Made by a program: the position numbers and the translations under genes. A DNA stretch of 64,000 bases from Renibacterium salmoninarum ATCC 33209 (lineage in GTDB: Bacteria; Actinomycetota; Actinomycetes; Actinomycetales; Micrococcaceae), in the NCBI RefSeq assembly GCF_000018885.1, contig NC_010168.1:682001-746000 (forward strand), written 5' to 3'. The notes under the pieces were generated by a model, which was not told the DNA's origin, searched no databases, and saw nothing but the letters and a program-made list of their open reading frames with translations. Shown one piece after another: positions 1 to 8,904 of this stretch (position 1 is its first letter; each line of letters opens with the position of its first letter).

Positions 1-690
1 GTCACGGGCGCTGAGCTGGATCGAGTCACCCGGGCCCAGCTGCGTACCCTTGAATCTAAAAATGGTGAGTGGGTAGCTAAACACTTAGTGATGGCTGGCC
101 GCTTGATCGATGACGATCCGGAGCTTTCCTTCCAACACGCGCTGGCCGCTAGCCGGCGTGGCGGTCGCTTGGCCGCAGTGCGTGAAGCAGTCGGACTGAC
201 GGCGTATGCCGCGGGACATTATGCTGAGGCGTTGCGTGAGTTCCGCACGTACCGGCGTATTTCTGGCTCAAATGTGCACTTGCCGTTAATGGCAGACAGC
301 GAACGTGGGCTGGGACGAGCAGACCGCGCACTAGACCTTGCGCGAAGTGAAGAGGTCTCCGAGCTCGATAGCGCTGGCCAAGTCGAAATGGCGATCGTCG
401 TGTCTGGAGCTCGGGCGGACCTGGACCAAAAAGAAGCCGCATTGGCTGCGTTGGAAATCACGCAGTTAGATAAAAATCGCGCCTTTTCATACTCGCCAAG
501 GTTATTCCGTGCTTATGCCGATGCTCTGGAAGCAATGAATCGCGCCGAGGAAGCGAATTCCTGGCGTGCTCAAGCGCGGCTCGCAGACGAAGCCTTGGGT
601 ACGAATGAGGACGATGAGCCTGAAATCATTGACTTGATTGATGACGAAGACGAAGAATCAGACACTGAGGCGAAGCCAGCGGTCGAGTGA
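1..690 (+). CDS. TPR-like repeat protein, 3' part
   Basis: The reading frame is open from base 1, so the start lies upstream of the window; 229 C-terminal residues are visible. The body is rich in Ala/Leu/Glu/Arg helices with TPR-like spacing (for example AAGHYAEALREFRTYRRI and RLFRAYADALEAMNRAEEA). It ends in a very acidic tail (DDEPEIIDLIDDEDEESD). Actinobacteria commonly carry such a tetratricopeptide protein just before the HAD phosphatase-tlyA-nadK-recN block, which is the case here. No catalytic motif is seen; a protein-interaction role is inferred. The stop overlaps the next gene's GTG start (GTGA), suggesting translational coupling. Confidence 0.8.
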   Translation, partial: VTGAELDRVTRAQLRTLESKNGEWVAKHLVMAGRLIDDDPELSFQHALAASRRGGRLAAVREAVGLTAYAAGHYAEALREFRTYRRISGSNVHLPLMADSERGLGRADRALDLARSEEVSELDSAGQVEMAIVVSGARADLDQKEAALAALEITQLDKNRAFSYSPRLFRAYADALEAMNRAEEANSWRAQARLADEALGTNEDDEPEIIDLIDDEDEESDTEAKPAVE

Positions 691-1715
691 AAACTGACGA
701 CACCCCGATCTCAGGCGGTATGAACACCTCGTCGCTTTTAGGCGAGTTCGATGCAGTTCTCAGCGACTTGGACGGCGTGGTTTACGCCGGTGCGCAAGCG
801 ATTCCGGGTGCGGTGGAAGCGCTTGAAGCCGTTGAAAAGCTTGGCATCGGCCTTGGCTACATCACCAATAACGCCTCACGGACACCGGATGCCGTAGCTG
901 AGCACCTCCGTGAACTCGGTGCACCAGCCACCGCGCAACAAGTCTTTGGCTCCGCTCGCGCGGGTGCCGGTCTGCTAGCAGATCGGTTGGCTGTGGGATC
1001 GAAGGTTTTAGTGATTGGTAGCGCGGCGTTGGCTGATGAAGTAGCAGCCAAAGGCTTCCTGCTTGTTGATGGCGCAGCGGATCAGCCAGATGCAGTTATC
1101 CAGGGCTTCAGTCCTGAGCTTGGCTGGAAAGACCTCGCAGAGGCAGCGTTTGCGATCAATGCGGGCGCGCTTTGGGTAGCGACCAACACTGACCTGACCA
1201 TTCCAGTTGCCCGTGGAATTGCGCCGGGAAACGGATCACTGGTGGCTGCTGTGGCCCAGGCCGTTAACGTGGCGCCATTAGTCGCAGGGAAGCCCGAAGC
1301 CACAATGTTCTTGCTGGCAGCTAAAGCGCTCAAAGCACGGCGTCCGTTGGTCATCGGCGATCGTTTGGACACGGATATTCTGGGTGGAAATAACGCGCAG
1401 ATGAGCACCGCGCTAGTGCTCACCGGAATTGATACCGCCCAATCGGCATTGGCCGCACGAACGTCAGAGCGTCCAAATTATTTGCTGGAAAATTTGTTCG
1501 GGCTGCACCAGCCGTACCTGCTGCCAACGTTGGAGGGCAAGAGCTGGCATTGTGGCGAGGGTTCAGCAACGGTTGCCAATGATGTGCTGGAGATCCGTGG
1601 CGACCGGCAGGACCTAAATTCTTGGCGCGCAGGCTGTGCGGCCTGGTGGCAGGCCTGGCCAAACCTCGAAAGCGCCAAAACACCAGAGATTCGCTGGTTG
1701 ACGAAGCTAGACTGA
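687..1715 (+). CDS. HAD-superfamily phosphatase (NagD-like)
   Basis: 342 residues. HAD motif I is DLDGVVYAG (Asp27 nucleophile, Asp29), motif II is around YITNNASR (residues 59-66), the conserved Lys lies in VAGKPEATMF, and motif IV is VIGDRLDTDI. A C2-type cap lies between, as in the NagD/p-nitrophenyl phosphatase branch. It should hydrolyse small phosphorylated metabolites; the substrate cannot be read from sequence. The GTG at 687 overlaps the upstream stop by four bases; an in-frame ATG at 720 is an alternative. The operon context (TPR protein, this gene, a small protein, tlyA, nadK, recN) is conserved in Micrococcaceae, though a functional link is unknown. Confidence 0.9.
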   Translation: MKTDDTPISGGMNTSSLLGEFDAVLSDLDGVVYAGAQAIPGAVEALEAVEKLGIGLGYITNNASRTPDAVAEHLRELGAPATAQQVFGSARAGAGLLADRLAVGSKVLVIGSAALADEVAAKGFLLVDGAADQPDAVIQGFSPELGWKDLAEAAFAINAGALWVATNTDLTIPVARGIAPGNGSLVAAVAQAVNVAPLVAGKPEATMFLLAAKALKARRPLVIGDRLDTDILGGNNAQMSTALVLTGIDTAQSALAARTSERPNYLLENLFGLHQPYLLPTLEGKSWHCGEGSATVANDVLEIRGDRQDLNSWRAGCAAWWQAWPNLESAKTPEIRWLTKLD

Positions 1716-1719
1716 GGCT

Positions 1720-1962
1720 ATGTCAGAATTTCCCGGACCGGCAGTTCCTGCCGAACAGGGCTCGCTGCTCGAATCTGAGCCAGCCAGTTGGCCCGAATCA
1801 GTCACGGCGACCGGTGATGCCGGCGTCGATAGGGTACTTGGTCTATTGGATACCTTGCCGGAGACTGCCACGGCCGATCATCCGCAGCAATTTGAACAGT
1901 TGCACGATGGTTTGCTGACCGAACTGGAGTCTGGCCCCGAAGAAGCGGAATCCCATAGCTGA
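1720..1962 (+). CDS. small acidic hypothetical protein
   Basis: 80 residues, acidic, low complexity at the N-terminus, with a helical segment around GVDRVLGLLDTLPETA. No known domain or signal peptide is visible. It is retained as real because it starts 5 bases after the HAD gene, ends 2 bases before tlyA and runs in the same direction, and short ORFs occupy this slot in related actinobacteria. Function unknown. Confidence 0.6.
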   Translation: MSEFPGPAVPAEQGSLLESEPASWPESVTATGDAGVDRVLGLLDTLPETATADHPQQFEQLHDGLLTELESGPEEAESHS

Positions 1963-1963
1963 C

Positions 1964-2809
1964 ATGGCGCGACTTGACCAGGAACTTCTGGCCCGAGGAT
2001 TGGTCCGGTCTAGGACACAAGCGGCACAACTAATCTCAGAGGGTGCAGTATCCATCGATTCTGTTGTGGCGCGCAAAGCATCCCAGCCCATCTCGGCGGA
2101 GCAAACCCTATCGGTTCAAGAAGGCGGTGCTAATCGGTACGTCTCGCGCGCTGCGCACAAGCTACGTGGAGCTTTGGCTGAATTTCCCCAGATCGATCCG
2201 AACGGGAAGCGCTGCCTTGACGCCGGTGCCTCGACCGGTGGCTTTACTCAGGTTCTTTTGGAGTCGGGGGCAACCGAGGTAGTTGCCGTCGACGTCGGGC
2301 ATGACCAGCTCGTGAGCGAGATTCGCGACGATCCTAGGGTTCGCGTGTTTGAAGGGCTCAACGTCCGGGACCTTGATGCTGCAGATATCGGCGGCCCTGC
2401 CGCTTTGACGGTGGCCGATTTATCGTTCATCTCGCTAACCCTTGTGGTCGGTCCGTTAGCGCAGGCCACTCTTGCCGGTGGCGATTTACTGCTTATGGTC
2501 AAACCGCAGTTTGAAGTTGGGCGCGAACGTTTGGCGAAGACCGGAGTAGTCAGTAGCGATCACGAACGTCGTCGAGCCGTTGCGTCGGTAGCTACTTCAG
2601 CGCTAAAAGCCGGCTTAGAACTGCGTGGCCTAGCTACAAGTCCGTTAGCCGGGCAGGACGGCAACATCGAGTACTTCTTGTGGTTGAGCAGAGATGCGCT
2701 GCCGAGTCAGTCTAAGCTCGAAGACGTGCGGCTCGTTGAAGCCGTGGCAAGCTTGTTGGAGCAATTGTGGCCGTCGAACCGTCCGATCGGGGCAGAAGAA
2801 AGTGGGTGA
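1964..2809 (+). CDS. tlyA: TlyA-family rRNA 2'-O-methyltransferase
   Basis: 281 residues. The N-terminal S4 RNA-binding domain (about 1-60) begins ARLDQELLARGLVRSRTQA. It is followed by an FtsJ-like Rossmann methyltransferase with the SAM loop LDAGASTGGFTQVLL (about 86-100) and the catalytic-region lysine in LMVKPQFEVG. Family members methylate 16S and 23S rRNA (capreomycin target sites) and were formerly called hemolysin A. Length is typical. It is cotranscribed with the small upstream ORF and with nadK, which starts 6 bases downstream. Confidence 0.95.
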   Translation: MARLDQELLARGLVRSRTQAAQLISEGAVSIDSVVARKASQPISAEQTLSVQEGGANRYVSRAAHKLRGALAEFPQIDPNGKRCLDAGASTGGFTQVLLESGATEVVAVDVGHDQLVSEIRDDPRVRVFEGLNVRDLDAADIGGPAALTVADLSFISLTLVVGPLAQATLAGGDLLLMVKPQFEVGRERLAKTGVVSSDHERRRAVASVATSALKAGLELRGLATSPLAGQDGNIEYFLWLSRDALPSQSKLEDVRLVEAVASLLEQLWPSNRPIGAEESG

Positions 2810-2815
2810 GCGCAT

Positions 2816-3835
2816 ATGAGGGCAGACCGACATGTGCTGATTCTTGCCCATACGGGGCGGGAAGACTCAATGGTTGCTGCCCTGCAGGTTTGCGAACAGC
2901 TCCGCGCTGCTGACGTGCAAGCGGTCATGGCGGTGGAAGATTTGGCTGATATGACCGCCCATTTTGGCCCGCTCAACGTGCCAGCAAAACGATTGGGCGA
3001 ACTCGAAGGCGAAGTATCGCTGTTTCAACTGGAACTAGTTATGGTGCTGGGGGGTGACGGCACTATCTTGCGCGCTGCGGAGTTGGTCCGGAGCCTGGCG
3101 GTGCCACTGCTGGGCGTGAACCTGGGACATGTGGGGTTCTTGGCCGAAAGTGAGCGAGCGGATTTAGCTCAAACTGTTGAATGGGTAGTGCAGCGCGAAT
3201 ACACCGTTGAAGAGCGAATGACTATTGACGTTACGCTCTGGGTTGCTGGCGCTAAAGCGGCGCACACATGGGCATTGAACGAGGTATCGGTAGAAAAGAG
3301 CGATCGCGAACGGATGCTAGAGGTCGTCACTGAAGTGGACGGCCGCCCGTTGAGTGCCTTTGGCTGCGATGGGGTAGTGATGGCAACGCCTACCGGCTCC
3401 ACGGCATACGCTTTTTCTGCTGGCGGCCCGGTCGTTTGGCCCGAAGTCGAGGCGATGCTCATGGTGCCCATCAGTGCGCATGCGCTCTTTTCCCGGCCCC
3501 TAGTGGTCTCTCCTACCTCGCGACTTGCCGTCGAGGTGCTGGACCGAACCGAGGCGCACGGCATCATGTGGTGCGACGGGCGTCGGTCCTGGCCATTACC
3601 GCCGGGCTCAAGGATTGAGGTGACTCGATCAGACATCCCCGTCCGATTAGCAAGAACCCACCAAGCGCCGTTCTCAGCTCGGTTGGTGCGCAAGTTTGAA
3701 CTCCCAGTCCAGGGCTGGCGTGGACCCGTGCCGGGCGCAGAGTCCGCTGGCACCGAACCGATTCCTGTCGTTCGTTCAAAACGCCGCACCGCTTCGCGAG
3801 GACTCCCTTTGAAACAACCGGGAAGGCAGGATTGA
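2816..3835 (+). CDS. nadK: NAD kinase
   Basis: 339 residues. It phosphorylates NAD to NADP in the cytoplasm. The signature GGDGT is at residues 79-83 within VMVLGGDGTILRAAE. The NE motif (ALNEVSVEKS) and the glycine-rich TPTGSTAYAFSAGGP motif follow, as in PpnK enzymes. The C-terminal ~45 residues (proline/arginine rich, ending LKQPGRQD) extend beyond the catalytic core and look disordered. It lies between tlyA and recN, the usual actinobacterial order. Confidence 0.95.
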   Translation: MRADRHVLILAHTGREDSMVAALQVCEQLRAADVQAVMAVEDLADMTAHFGPLNVPAKRLGELEGEVSLFQLELVMVLGGDGTILRAAELVRSLAVPLLGVNLGHVGFLAESERADLAQTVEWVVQREYTVEERMTIDVTLWVAGAKAAHTWALNEVSVEKSDRERMLEVVTEVDGRPLSAFGCDGVVMATPTGSTAYAFSAGGPVVWPEVEAMLMVPISAHALFSRPLVVSPTSRLAVEVLDRTEAHGIMWCDGRRSWPLPPGSRIEVTRSDIPVRLARTHQAPFSARLVRKFELPVQGWRGPVPGAESAGTEPIPVVRSKRRTASRGLPLKQPGRQD

Positions 3836-3856
3836 CCGCCGTGATGAGGGCAAATC

Positions 3857-5566
3857 GTGATTGAGGAAATCCGAATCCGAGACATGGGCGTGATCGCTGA
3901 GGCGACGTTGCCGTTAGGACCAGGGTTCACCGTGGTAACCGGTGAAACTGGTGCTGGTAAGACCATGGTGGTGACCGCCGTCGGGCTTTTGCTGGGGGCT
4001 CGCTCCGACGCCGGAGCCGTGCGGTTGGGGGCCAAAGCAGCTTCAGCAGAGGCAACCGTGCAATTGCCCTCCGGGCACGAGGCGTTAACTCGTGCCGAAG
4101 AGGCCGGCGCTGAAATTGAAAATTTCGATGGCGCAGCGGAGTTGCTGCTGGCCCGTTCGGTTGGCTCGGACGGACGTAGCAAAGCGTTCGTCGGCGGTCG
4201 CAGTACGCCGGTGGGCGTTTTGGCCGAAATCGGTGCGGAACTGGTAGTTGTGCATGGTCAATCAGATCAAATTCGGCTCAAGAGTGCCGTAGCGCAACGC
4301 GAAGCGCTTGATTCGTTTGCCGGTGCTGGCTTTGGTACTGACTTGGCGGAATACCGGTCGCAGTACGAACGCTGGCGAACCGCGCAAACTGAGCTTGAAA
4401 GCTTGCGGCACGCTGGTCGCGAACGCGCTCGCGAAGCTGAAGAGTTGACTCTAGCGCTCGCTGAGATTGACGAGCTGGATCCACAGGCCGCTGAAGATGA
4501 AGAACTGAAGGCCGAATCAGTCAAACTGTCCAATGTGGAGAGTTTGCGGTTGGCCGCGAGCGCCGCGCATGAAGCGTTGATTGCTGAAGAATTTGCCGAA
4601 GTAGCCGATGCCAACACTTTGGTCGATGGCGCTAAACGGGCTTTGGAACAAGTTGCTGAACACGATGATGTTTTACGCGTGCACGGCGAGCGGCTGGCTG
4701 AAGCCGGTTATCTTCTTGCGGACATTGCGGGGGAGCTGGCTAGTTATATTTCCGCACTTGATGGCGAGAGTGCTGGGCGGCTGGCCGCTATTGAAGATCG
4801 TCGCGGTCAGCTAGCTGGGTTGACCAGAAAGTTTGCGCCCACCATCGATGAAGTATTGGTTTGGGCGGACGCCGCGCGGGTGCGCCTTGACGAGTTACAG
4901 GATGATTCAGTCAAGATCGAGGCGTTGCAGAGCGAAGTCGATGCCGCTGACGACAAGTTGAACTCTTTGGCAACACAGTTGAGCACTGCTCGACGCAGCG
5001 CGGCCGCCGAATTGGCCCAGCGGGTGAGTACCGAACTCAAGGCGCTAGCCATGGCAGATGCTAGGTTGCTGATCGAAGTGACCGAGGCAGCTCGCGGTCC
5101 ACATGGCGCCGATGAGATCGCATTTTTACTCCAACCGCATTCGGGGGCGCCGGCTCGTCCGATCGGAAAAGGTGCTTCAGGTGGCGAGCTCTCCCGAGTG
5201 ATGTTGGGCTTGGAAGTTGTGTTGGCCGCGGTAGACCCAGTACCGACTTTTGTTTTCGACGAGGTTGACACCGGTGTTGGTGGCAAGGCTGCGGTAGAAA
5301 TCGGCCGACGTCTTGCCGAGCTGGCCCGGCACGTCCAAGTGCTGGTGGTCACCCACTTGCCGCAGGTTGCAGTTTATGCAGACAATCACGTCCGGGTGCT
5401 TAAATCGGCCGAAGGTGGATTTACTTCCTCCGATGTGCAGGCGTTAGACGGTTCGGAAAGAGTGCGGGAGCTGGCTCGAATGCTGGCTGGACAGGAAGAC
5501 TCAATCAGCGCTCAGGCACATGCGCAGGAATTGCTTGACGAGGCAGCTGAACAGCGCGTGGCCTAA
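3857..5566 (+). CDS. recN: DNA repair protein RecN
   Basis: 569 residues, SMC-like ATPase of double-strand-break repair. Walker A is TGETGAGKT (about 29-37) and the Q-loop region is VVVHGQSDQIRL. A long coiled-coil middle is rich in Glu/Ala/Leu. The ABC signature GGELSRVMLGLEVVL and Walker B FVFDEVDTGVGG follow near the C-terminus, then a switch His in VVTHLPQVA. The GTG start is 21 bases after nadK. The TAA stop sits in the loop of a 15-bp hairpin (5548-5581), so the last codons form one arm of a probable terminator. Confidence 0.95.
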   Translation: MIEEIRIRDMGVIAEATLPLGPGFTVVTGETGAGKTMVVTAVGLLLGARSDAGAVRLGAKAASAEATVQLPSGHEALTRAEEAGAEIENFDGAAELLLARSVGSDGRSKAFVGGRSTPVGVLAEIGAELVVVHGQSDQIRLKSAVAQREALDSFAGAGFGTDLAEYRSQYERWRTAQTELESLRHAGRERAREAEELTLALAEIDELDPQAAEDEELKAESVKLSNVESLRLAASAAHEALIAEEFAEVADANTLVDGAKRALEQVAEHDDVLRVHGERLAEAGYLLADIAGELASYISALDGESAGRLAAIEDRRGQLAGLTRKFAPTIDEVLVWADAARVRLDELQDDSVKIEALQSEVDAADDKLNSLATQLSTARRSAAAELAQRVSTELKALAMADARLLIEVTEAARGPHGADEIAFLLQPHSGAPARPIGKGASGGELSRVMLGLEVVLAAVDPVPTFVFDEVDTGVGGKAAVEIGRRLAELARHVQVLVVTHLPQVAVYADNHVRVLKSAEGGFTSSDVQALDGSERVRELARMLAGQEDSISAQAHAQELLDEAAEQRVA

Positions 5567-5581
5567 GCCACGCACTGTTCA
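5548..5581. terminator. convergent terminator hairpin, recN/LPMO
   Basis: Arms TGAACAGCGCGTGGC (5548-5562) and GCCACGCACTGTTCA (5567-5581) pair over 15 positions with one G/A difference that can form a G-U pair in the + transcript. The loop is CTAA and contains the recN stop codon. The hairpin lies between two converging genes, so a bidirectional terminator is inferred. Confidence 0.7.
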
Positions 5582-5611
5582 GATTAGCAACGAAGAACTT
5601 GGCTTGTGAGC

Positions 5612-6259
5612 TCAGATTCGTCCGCCGGCTTTGACCGCTCGCTCGGCACCGGAGGTTGCCGTTTTAGCCGAACTTGCTTTGATGTTGACGTCGACGGCGT
5701 TGTAAAACGCGTTCTCCGTGTCGGCGACATCCCAAACCGCGTAGACCACGTGGTAGCCAGAACGATTGGCGGGGATGTTCACGGTATGGGTGAGGTTATT
5801 AGAGGCAGGGCTGCCATCATGCTTTACGGTAGCAATCAGTTCTAACTCGGATCTGGTGAGCGGAGCATTCTGATTCCAGCCTTGCTTTGTGATGTAGTAA
5901 CGCCACTGACTGGTTGCGTGCGGCGCGGTGTACGTCCAGGTGAACTTTTGTGCGCCGGTCGCAAGGTCGTTCTTATACCAACGAGTCGACGATTGCTGGT
6001 CAAGGATACCGCCGAACTGTCCACCAGCTGAGGCGAGTTTGCCGTCGGCCGAACCCTTCGCCGGGAAGCCTTTGGGAGCTTCTAAACTTTGTGGTTCGTA
6101 TTGGATGGCACCGCAGTCTTTATTGAGACCAAGTTTGCACGCTTCTGAGCGGCTATGCGGGCCGGAAATGTAGCCGTGTGCGTTTGCTGCAGCTACACCG
6201 CCGAGCATAAGCGCCACCGTGACAATTGCGCCAGCAAACACTTTGAACATATTTTTCAC
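5612..6259 (-). CDS. secreted chitin-active LPMO (AA10), chitin-binding protein
   Basis: 215 residues. The signal peptide (about 1-27) ends ANA, so the mature protein would begin HGYISGPHSR; the exposed N-terminal His is half of the copper histidine brace of lytic polysaccharide monooxygenases. Family-typical blocks follow: WRYYITKQGWNQNAPLTR and HVVYAVWDVADTENAFYN. There is no extra carbohydrate-binding module. Such enzymes oxidise crystalline chitin at C1 or C4 outside the cell. The GTG at 6259 has an AGGAG about 7 bases upstream. It is transcribed alone, divergently from pyrG. Substrate preference (chitin versus cellulose) is inferred from the family. Confidence 0.9.
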   Translation of the reverse strand: MKNMFKVFAGAIVTVALMLGGVAAANAHGYISGPHSRSEACKLGLNKDCGAIQYEPQSLEAPKGFPAKGSADGKLASAGGQFGGILDQQSSTRWYKNDLATGAQKFTWTYTAPHATSQWRYYITKQGWNQNAPLTRSELELIATVKHDGSPASNNLTHTVNIPANRSGYHVVYAVWDVADTENAFYNAVDVNIKASSAKTATSGAERAVKAGGRI

Positions 6260-6421
6260 TGCACTTCTCCTAAATGACGATCTGGATGTCCTGGGATTTC
6301 AGAAGGTTCAGAGCTGTCTCAAAAAGATGTGTTCAATGCGCCCAGATGCCAGCTTCGCGACCGGCGCGTCCCCATGAACTTCGAGTGGCTGCGCTAGAAG
6401 TCTATGAGCCCGCTGAGAGGC

Positions 6422-6466
6422 TGGCTAGGCGGGAAATTACGTAAGTAGTTTCCCGCTAACTAGCCA
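6422..6466. promoter_or_regulatory. nested palindrome in the LPMO/pyrG divergent region
   Basis: TGGCTAG-GCGGGAAA (6422-6436) pairs with TTTCCCGC-TAA-CTAGCCA (6449-6466), leaving one 3-base bulge. Its 12-base centre contains the smaller palindrome TTACGTAA. It sits 23 bases before the earliest pyrG start and could be an operator or a leader hairpin. No known pyrimidine attenuator was recognised. Confidence 0.4.
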
Positions 6467-6488
6467 ACTCGATGCTGATTTACGCCTC

Positions 6489-8261
6489 GTGTCGAACGCT
6501 GCCTGCGCGCTGATCGGCAGTTACATGCTATTCTTAAATTCCGTGGTGCAGCGATCATATTCCCGGTTCTCAAGTCCCTCCAACGGCTCTTCGGCGGCTA
6601 TAACCCGCCATATTTTTGTCACTGGCGGTGTGGCTTCCTCTCTTGGTAAAGGTTTGACCGCATCTAGCCTTGGGCATCTCCTTCGAGCTCGTGGTCTATC
6701 CGTGACCATGCAGAAGCTCGATCCTTATCTGAATGTCGATCCCGGCACGATGAATCCTTTCCAGCATGGCGAAGTCTTTGTTACCGAGGACGGCGCAGAG
6801 ACTGATCTGGACATCGGGCATTACGAGCGGTTCCTCGATGAAAGCCTTGAAGGCTCAGCGAATGTGACCACCGGTCAGATCTACTCGACCGTGATCGCCA
6901 AAGAACGCCGTGGTGAATACCTGGGAGATACCGTTCAGGTCATCCCGCACATCACCGACGAGATCAAGCGCCGGATGCGGCTGCCCGCCGAGCCAGATCA
7001 CCAGGCAGGTAAATCGGCGCCAGACATCATCATCACCGAAATCGGTGGCACCGTGGGTGACATTGAATCGCAGCCGTTCCTGGAAGCTGCGCGGCAAGTC
7101 CGTCAAGACATTGGTCGCTCCAATGTTTTCTTCCTGCACGTCTCACTAGTGCCCTATATTGGCCCTTCGCAGGAACTTAAGACCAAGCCCACGCAGCACT
7201 CGGTTGCCGCGTTGCGCTCGATCGGCATTCAGCCAGATGCGATCGTGGTTCGTTCCGATCGTCAGGTTCCGGACGCAATGCGCGCCAAAATCGGTCGGAT
7301 GTGCGACGTCGACACGGACGCGGTGGTCAACGCGGCCGATGCGCCCAGCATCTACGACATTCCGAAAACCCTGCACAGCCAGGGTCTGGATGCCTTTATT
7401 GTTCGTGCCCTCAACTTGCCATTTACCGATGTTGACTGGAGCACCTGGGACAAACTGCTCGTCGCAGTGCATAATCCTGCGCATGAAGTTGAAGTCGCTT
7501 TGGTGGGCAAATACATTGATCTACCGGACGCCTACCTCTCAGTCACCGAAGCGTTGCGGGCCGGTGGCTTCGCTAACAGTGCCAAGGTCAACATCCGCTG
7601 GGTGCCTTCGGACCTGTGTGCCACGGCAGAAGGATCCGCAAAAGCGCTCGACGGCGTGGACGCGATCTGTGTGCCAGGTGGCTTTGGCATTCGTGGCCTA
7701 GAAGGAAAGCTCGGCGCACTCAAGTTTGCACGGGAGAATCAAATTCCCACCTTGGGACTGTGCCTGGGTCTGCAGTGCATGGTGATCGAATACTCGCGAA
7801 ATGTACTGGGGCTAGAGGGTGCTTCCTCCTCAGAATTCGAACCGGATGCGCCACACCACGTCATCGCAACGATGGAAGAGCAACTAGACATCGTCGACGG
7901 TAAGGGTGATTTGGGCGGCACGATGCGTCTGGGACTCTACGAAGCGAAACTGCTTGAAGGCTCGGTTGTTGCTGAGACCTACGGCGCGTTGAGCGCAAGC
8001 GAACGGCACCGGCACCGCTACGAAGTCAACAACAAGTATCGCGATCAACTCAGCGAAGCTGGACTGGTGTTCTCCGGAACGTCGCCGGACGGCAAGCTTG
8101 TTGAGTATGTTGAATTGCCCCGCGAGGTACACCCGTATTACGTGGCCACTCAGGCGCACCCCGAGCTCGCCTCACGGCCAACCCGACCCAACGCAATGTT
8201 CGCTGGTCTAGTGCAGGCCGCACTGGCCAGGCAGAGCGAATCACGATTGCTGGAAGTCTGA
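6489..8261 (+). CDS. pyrG: CTP synthase
   Basis: Makes CTP from UTP, ATP and glutamine. The N-terminal synthetase domain starts [20 protein letters not shown] (the P-loop region is usually VVSSLGKG; here the second Val is Ala). The C-terminal class I glutamine amidotransferase has the nucleophile Cys in [13 protein letters not shown] and the His-Glu of [10 protein letters not shown]. From GTG 6489 the protein is 590 residues, about 35 longer at the N-terminus than family members. ATG 6525 or GTG 6543 are plausible later starts, and none has a strong Shine-Dalgarno. It is followed directly by a Nudix gene, with the stop two bases before its ATG. Confidence 0.93.
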   Translation: MSNAACALIGSYMLFLNSVVQRSYSRFSSPSNGSSAAITRHIFVTGGVASSLGKGLTASSLGHLLRARGLSVTMQKLDPYLNVDPGTMNPFQHGEVFVTEDGAETDLDIGHYERFLDESLEGSANVTTGQIYSTVIAKERRGEYLGDTVQVIPHITDEIKRRMRLPAEPDHQAGKSAPDIIITEIGGTVGDIESQPFLEAARQVRQDIGRSNVFFLHVSLVPYIGPSQELKTKPTQHSVAALRSIGIQPDAIVVRSDRQVPDAMRAKIGRMCDVDTDAVVNAADAPSIYDIPKTLHSQGLDAFIVRALNLPFTDVDWSTWDKLLVAVHNPAHEVEVALVGKYIDLPDAYLSVTEALRAGGFANSAKVNIRWVPSDLCATAEGSAKALDGVDAICVPGGFGIRGLEGKLGALKFARENQIPTLGLCLGLQCMVIEYSRNVLGLEGASSSEFEPDAPHHVIATMEEQLDIVDGKGDLGGTMRLGLYEAKLLEGSVVAETYGALSASERHRHRYEVNNKYRDQLSEAGLVFSGTSPDGKLVEYVELPREVHPYYVATQAHPELASRPTRPNAMFAGLVQAALARQSESRLLEV

Positions 8262-8262
8262 G

Positions 8263-8904
8263 ATGATCCAGGACAGCCCAGATTTTCGCCGCGTTTCGGC
8301 ACGTAAAACGTCATATCACGGCAAAATCTGGGATGTGGTGAGCGATAGCATCGAATTGAGCCCCTGGGCGACTCCGTTTACCAGGGACTACATTGAGCAT
8401 CCGGGGGCGGTTGCGGTGGTGGTGCTCGATGAGGCTGGTCGAGTGCTCTTGATCCATCAATACCGGCACCCGGTGCGCTCGTCATTATGGGAAATTCCTG
8501 CTGGCCTACTAGATATTCAGGGTGAAGATTTCCAAGCAGCTGCTGCTCGAGAACTTGCCGAAGAGGCCGATCTTGAGGCTTCTGATTGGCGAGTTTTGGT
8601 TGATGTTTTCAATTCCGCTGGATCGTCTTCAGAAGCGGTGCGAATTTATCTGGCCCAAGGCATTTCCGCTGTTGCTGATACCGAGCGACACACTCGGACT
8701 GAAGAAGAGGCCGAAATCCAGTTTCGCTGGGTGCCGCTAGCTGAGGCAAAGCAGGCGGCACTAGCTGGCAGAATGCATAATTCCACCGCCGTTATTGGCG
8801 TCTTGGCTGCTACAGCCGCTATTTACTCGCCCGATGGGCTAGCCGGTCTGCGGCCAGGAAATGCGCCGTGGCCAGAACACCCCTCGCAACATCCAGCACT
8901 GTGA
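8263..8904 (+). CDS. Nudix hydrolase, ADP-ribose pyrophosphatase type
   Basis: 213 residues. The Nudix box runs from PAGLLDIQGED through ARELAEEADL, the ADP-ribose pyrophosphatase form. The preceding segment VVVLDEAGRVLLIHQYRHPV is the usual Nudix beta strand. It is expected to cleave ADP-ribose or related nucleoside diphosphate derivatives. It starts immediately after pyrG and overlaps the start of xerD by 37 bases, so these three genes are probably one transcript. Confidence 0.9.
   Translation: MIQDSPDFRRVSARKTSYHGKIWDVVSDSIELSPWATPFTRDYIEHPGAVAVVVLDEAGRVLLIHQYRHPVRSSLWEIPAGLLDIQGEDFQAAAARELAEEADLEASDWRVLVDVFNSAGSSSEAVRIYLAQGISAVADTERHTRTEEEAEIQFRWVPLAEAKQAALAGRMHNSTAVIGVLAATAAIYSPDGLAGLRPGNAPWPEHPSQHPAL

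Noticed and set aside
3169..4182. Long minus-strand ORF opposite nadK/recN
   Set aside because: No domain, composition is Ser/Thr/Arg/Pro rich as in antisense frames, and both strands cannot be coding given the strong NadK and RecN motifs.
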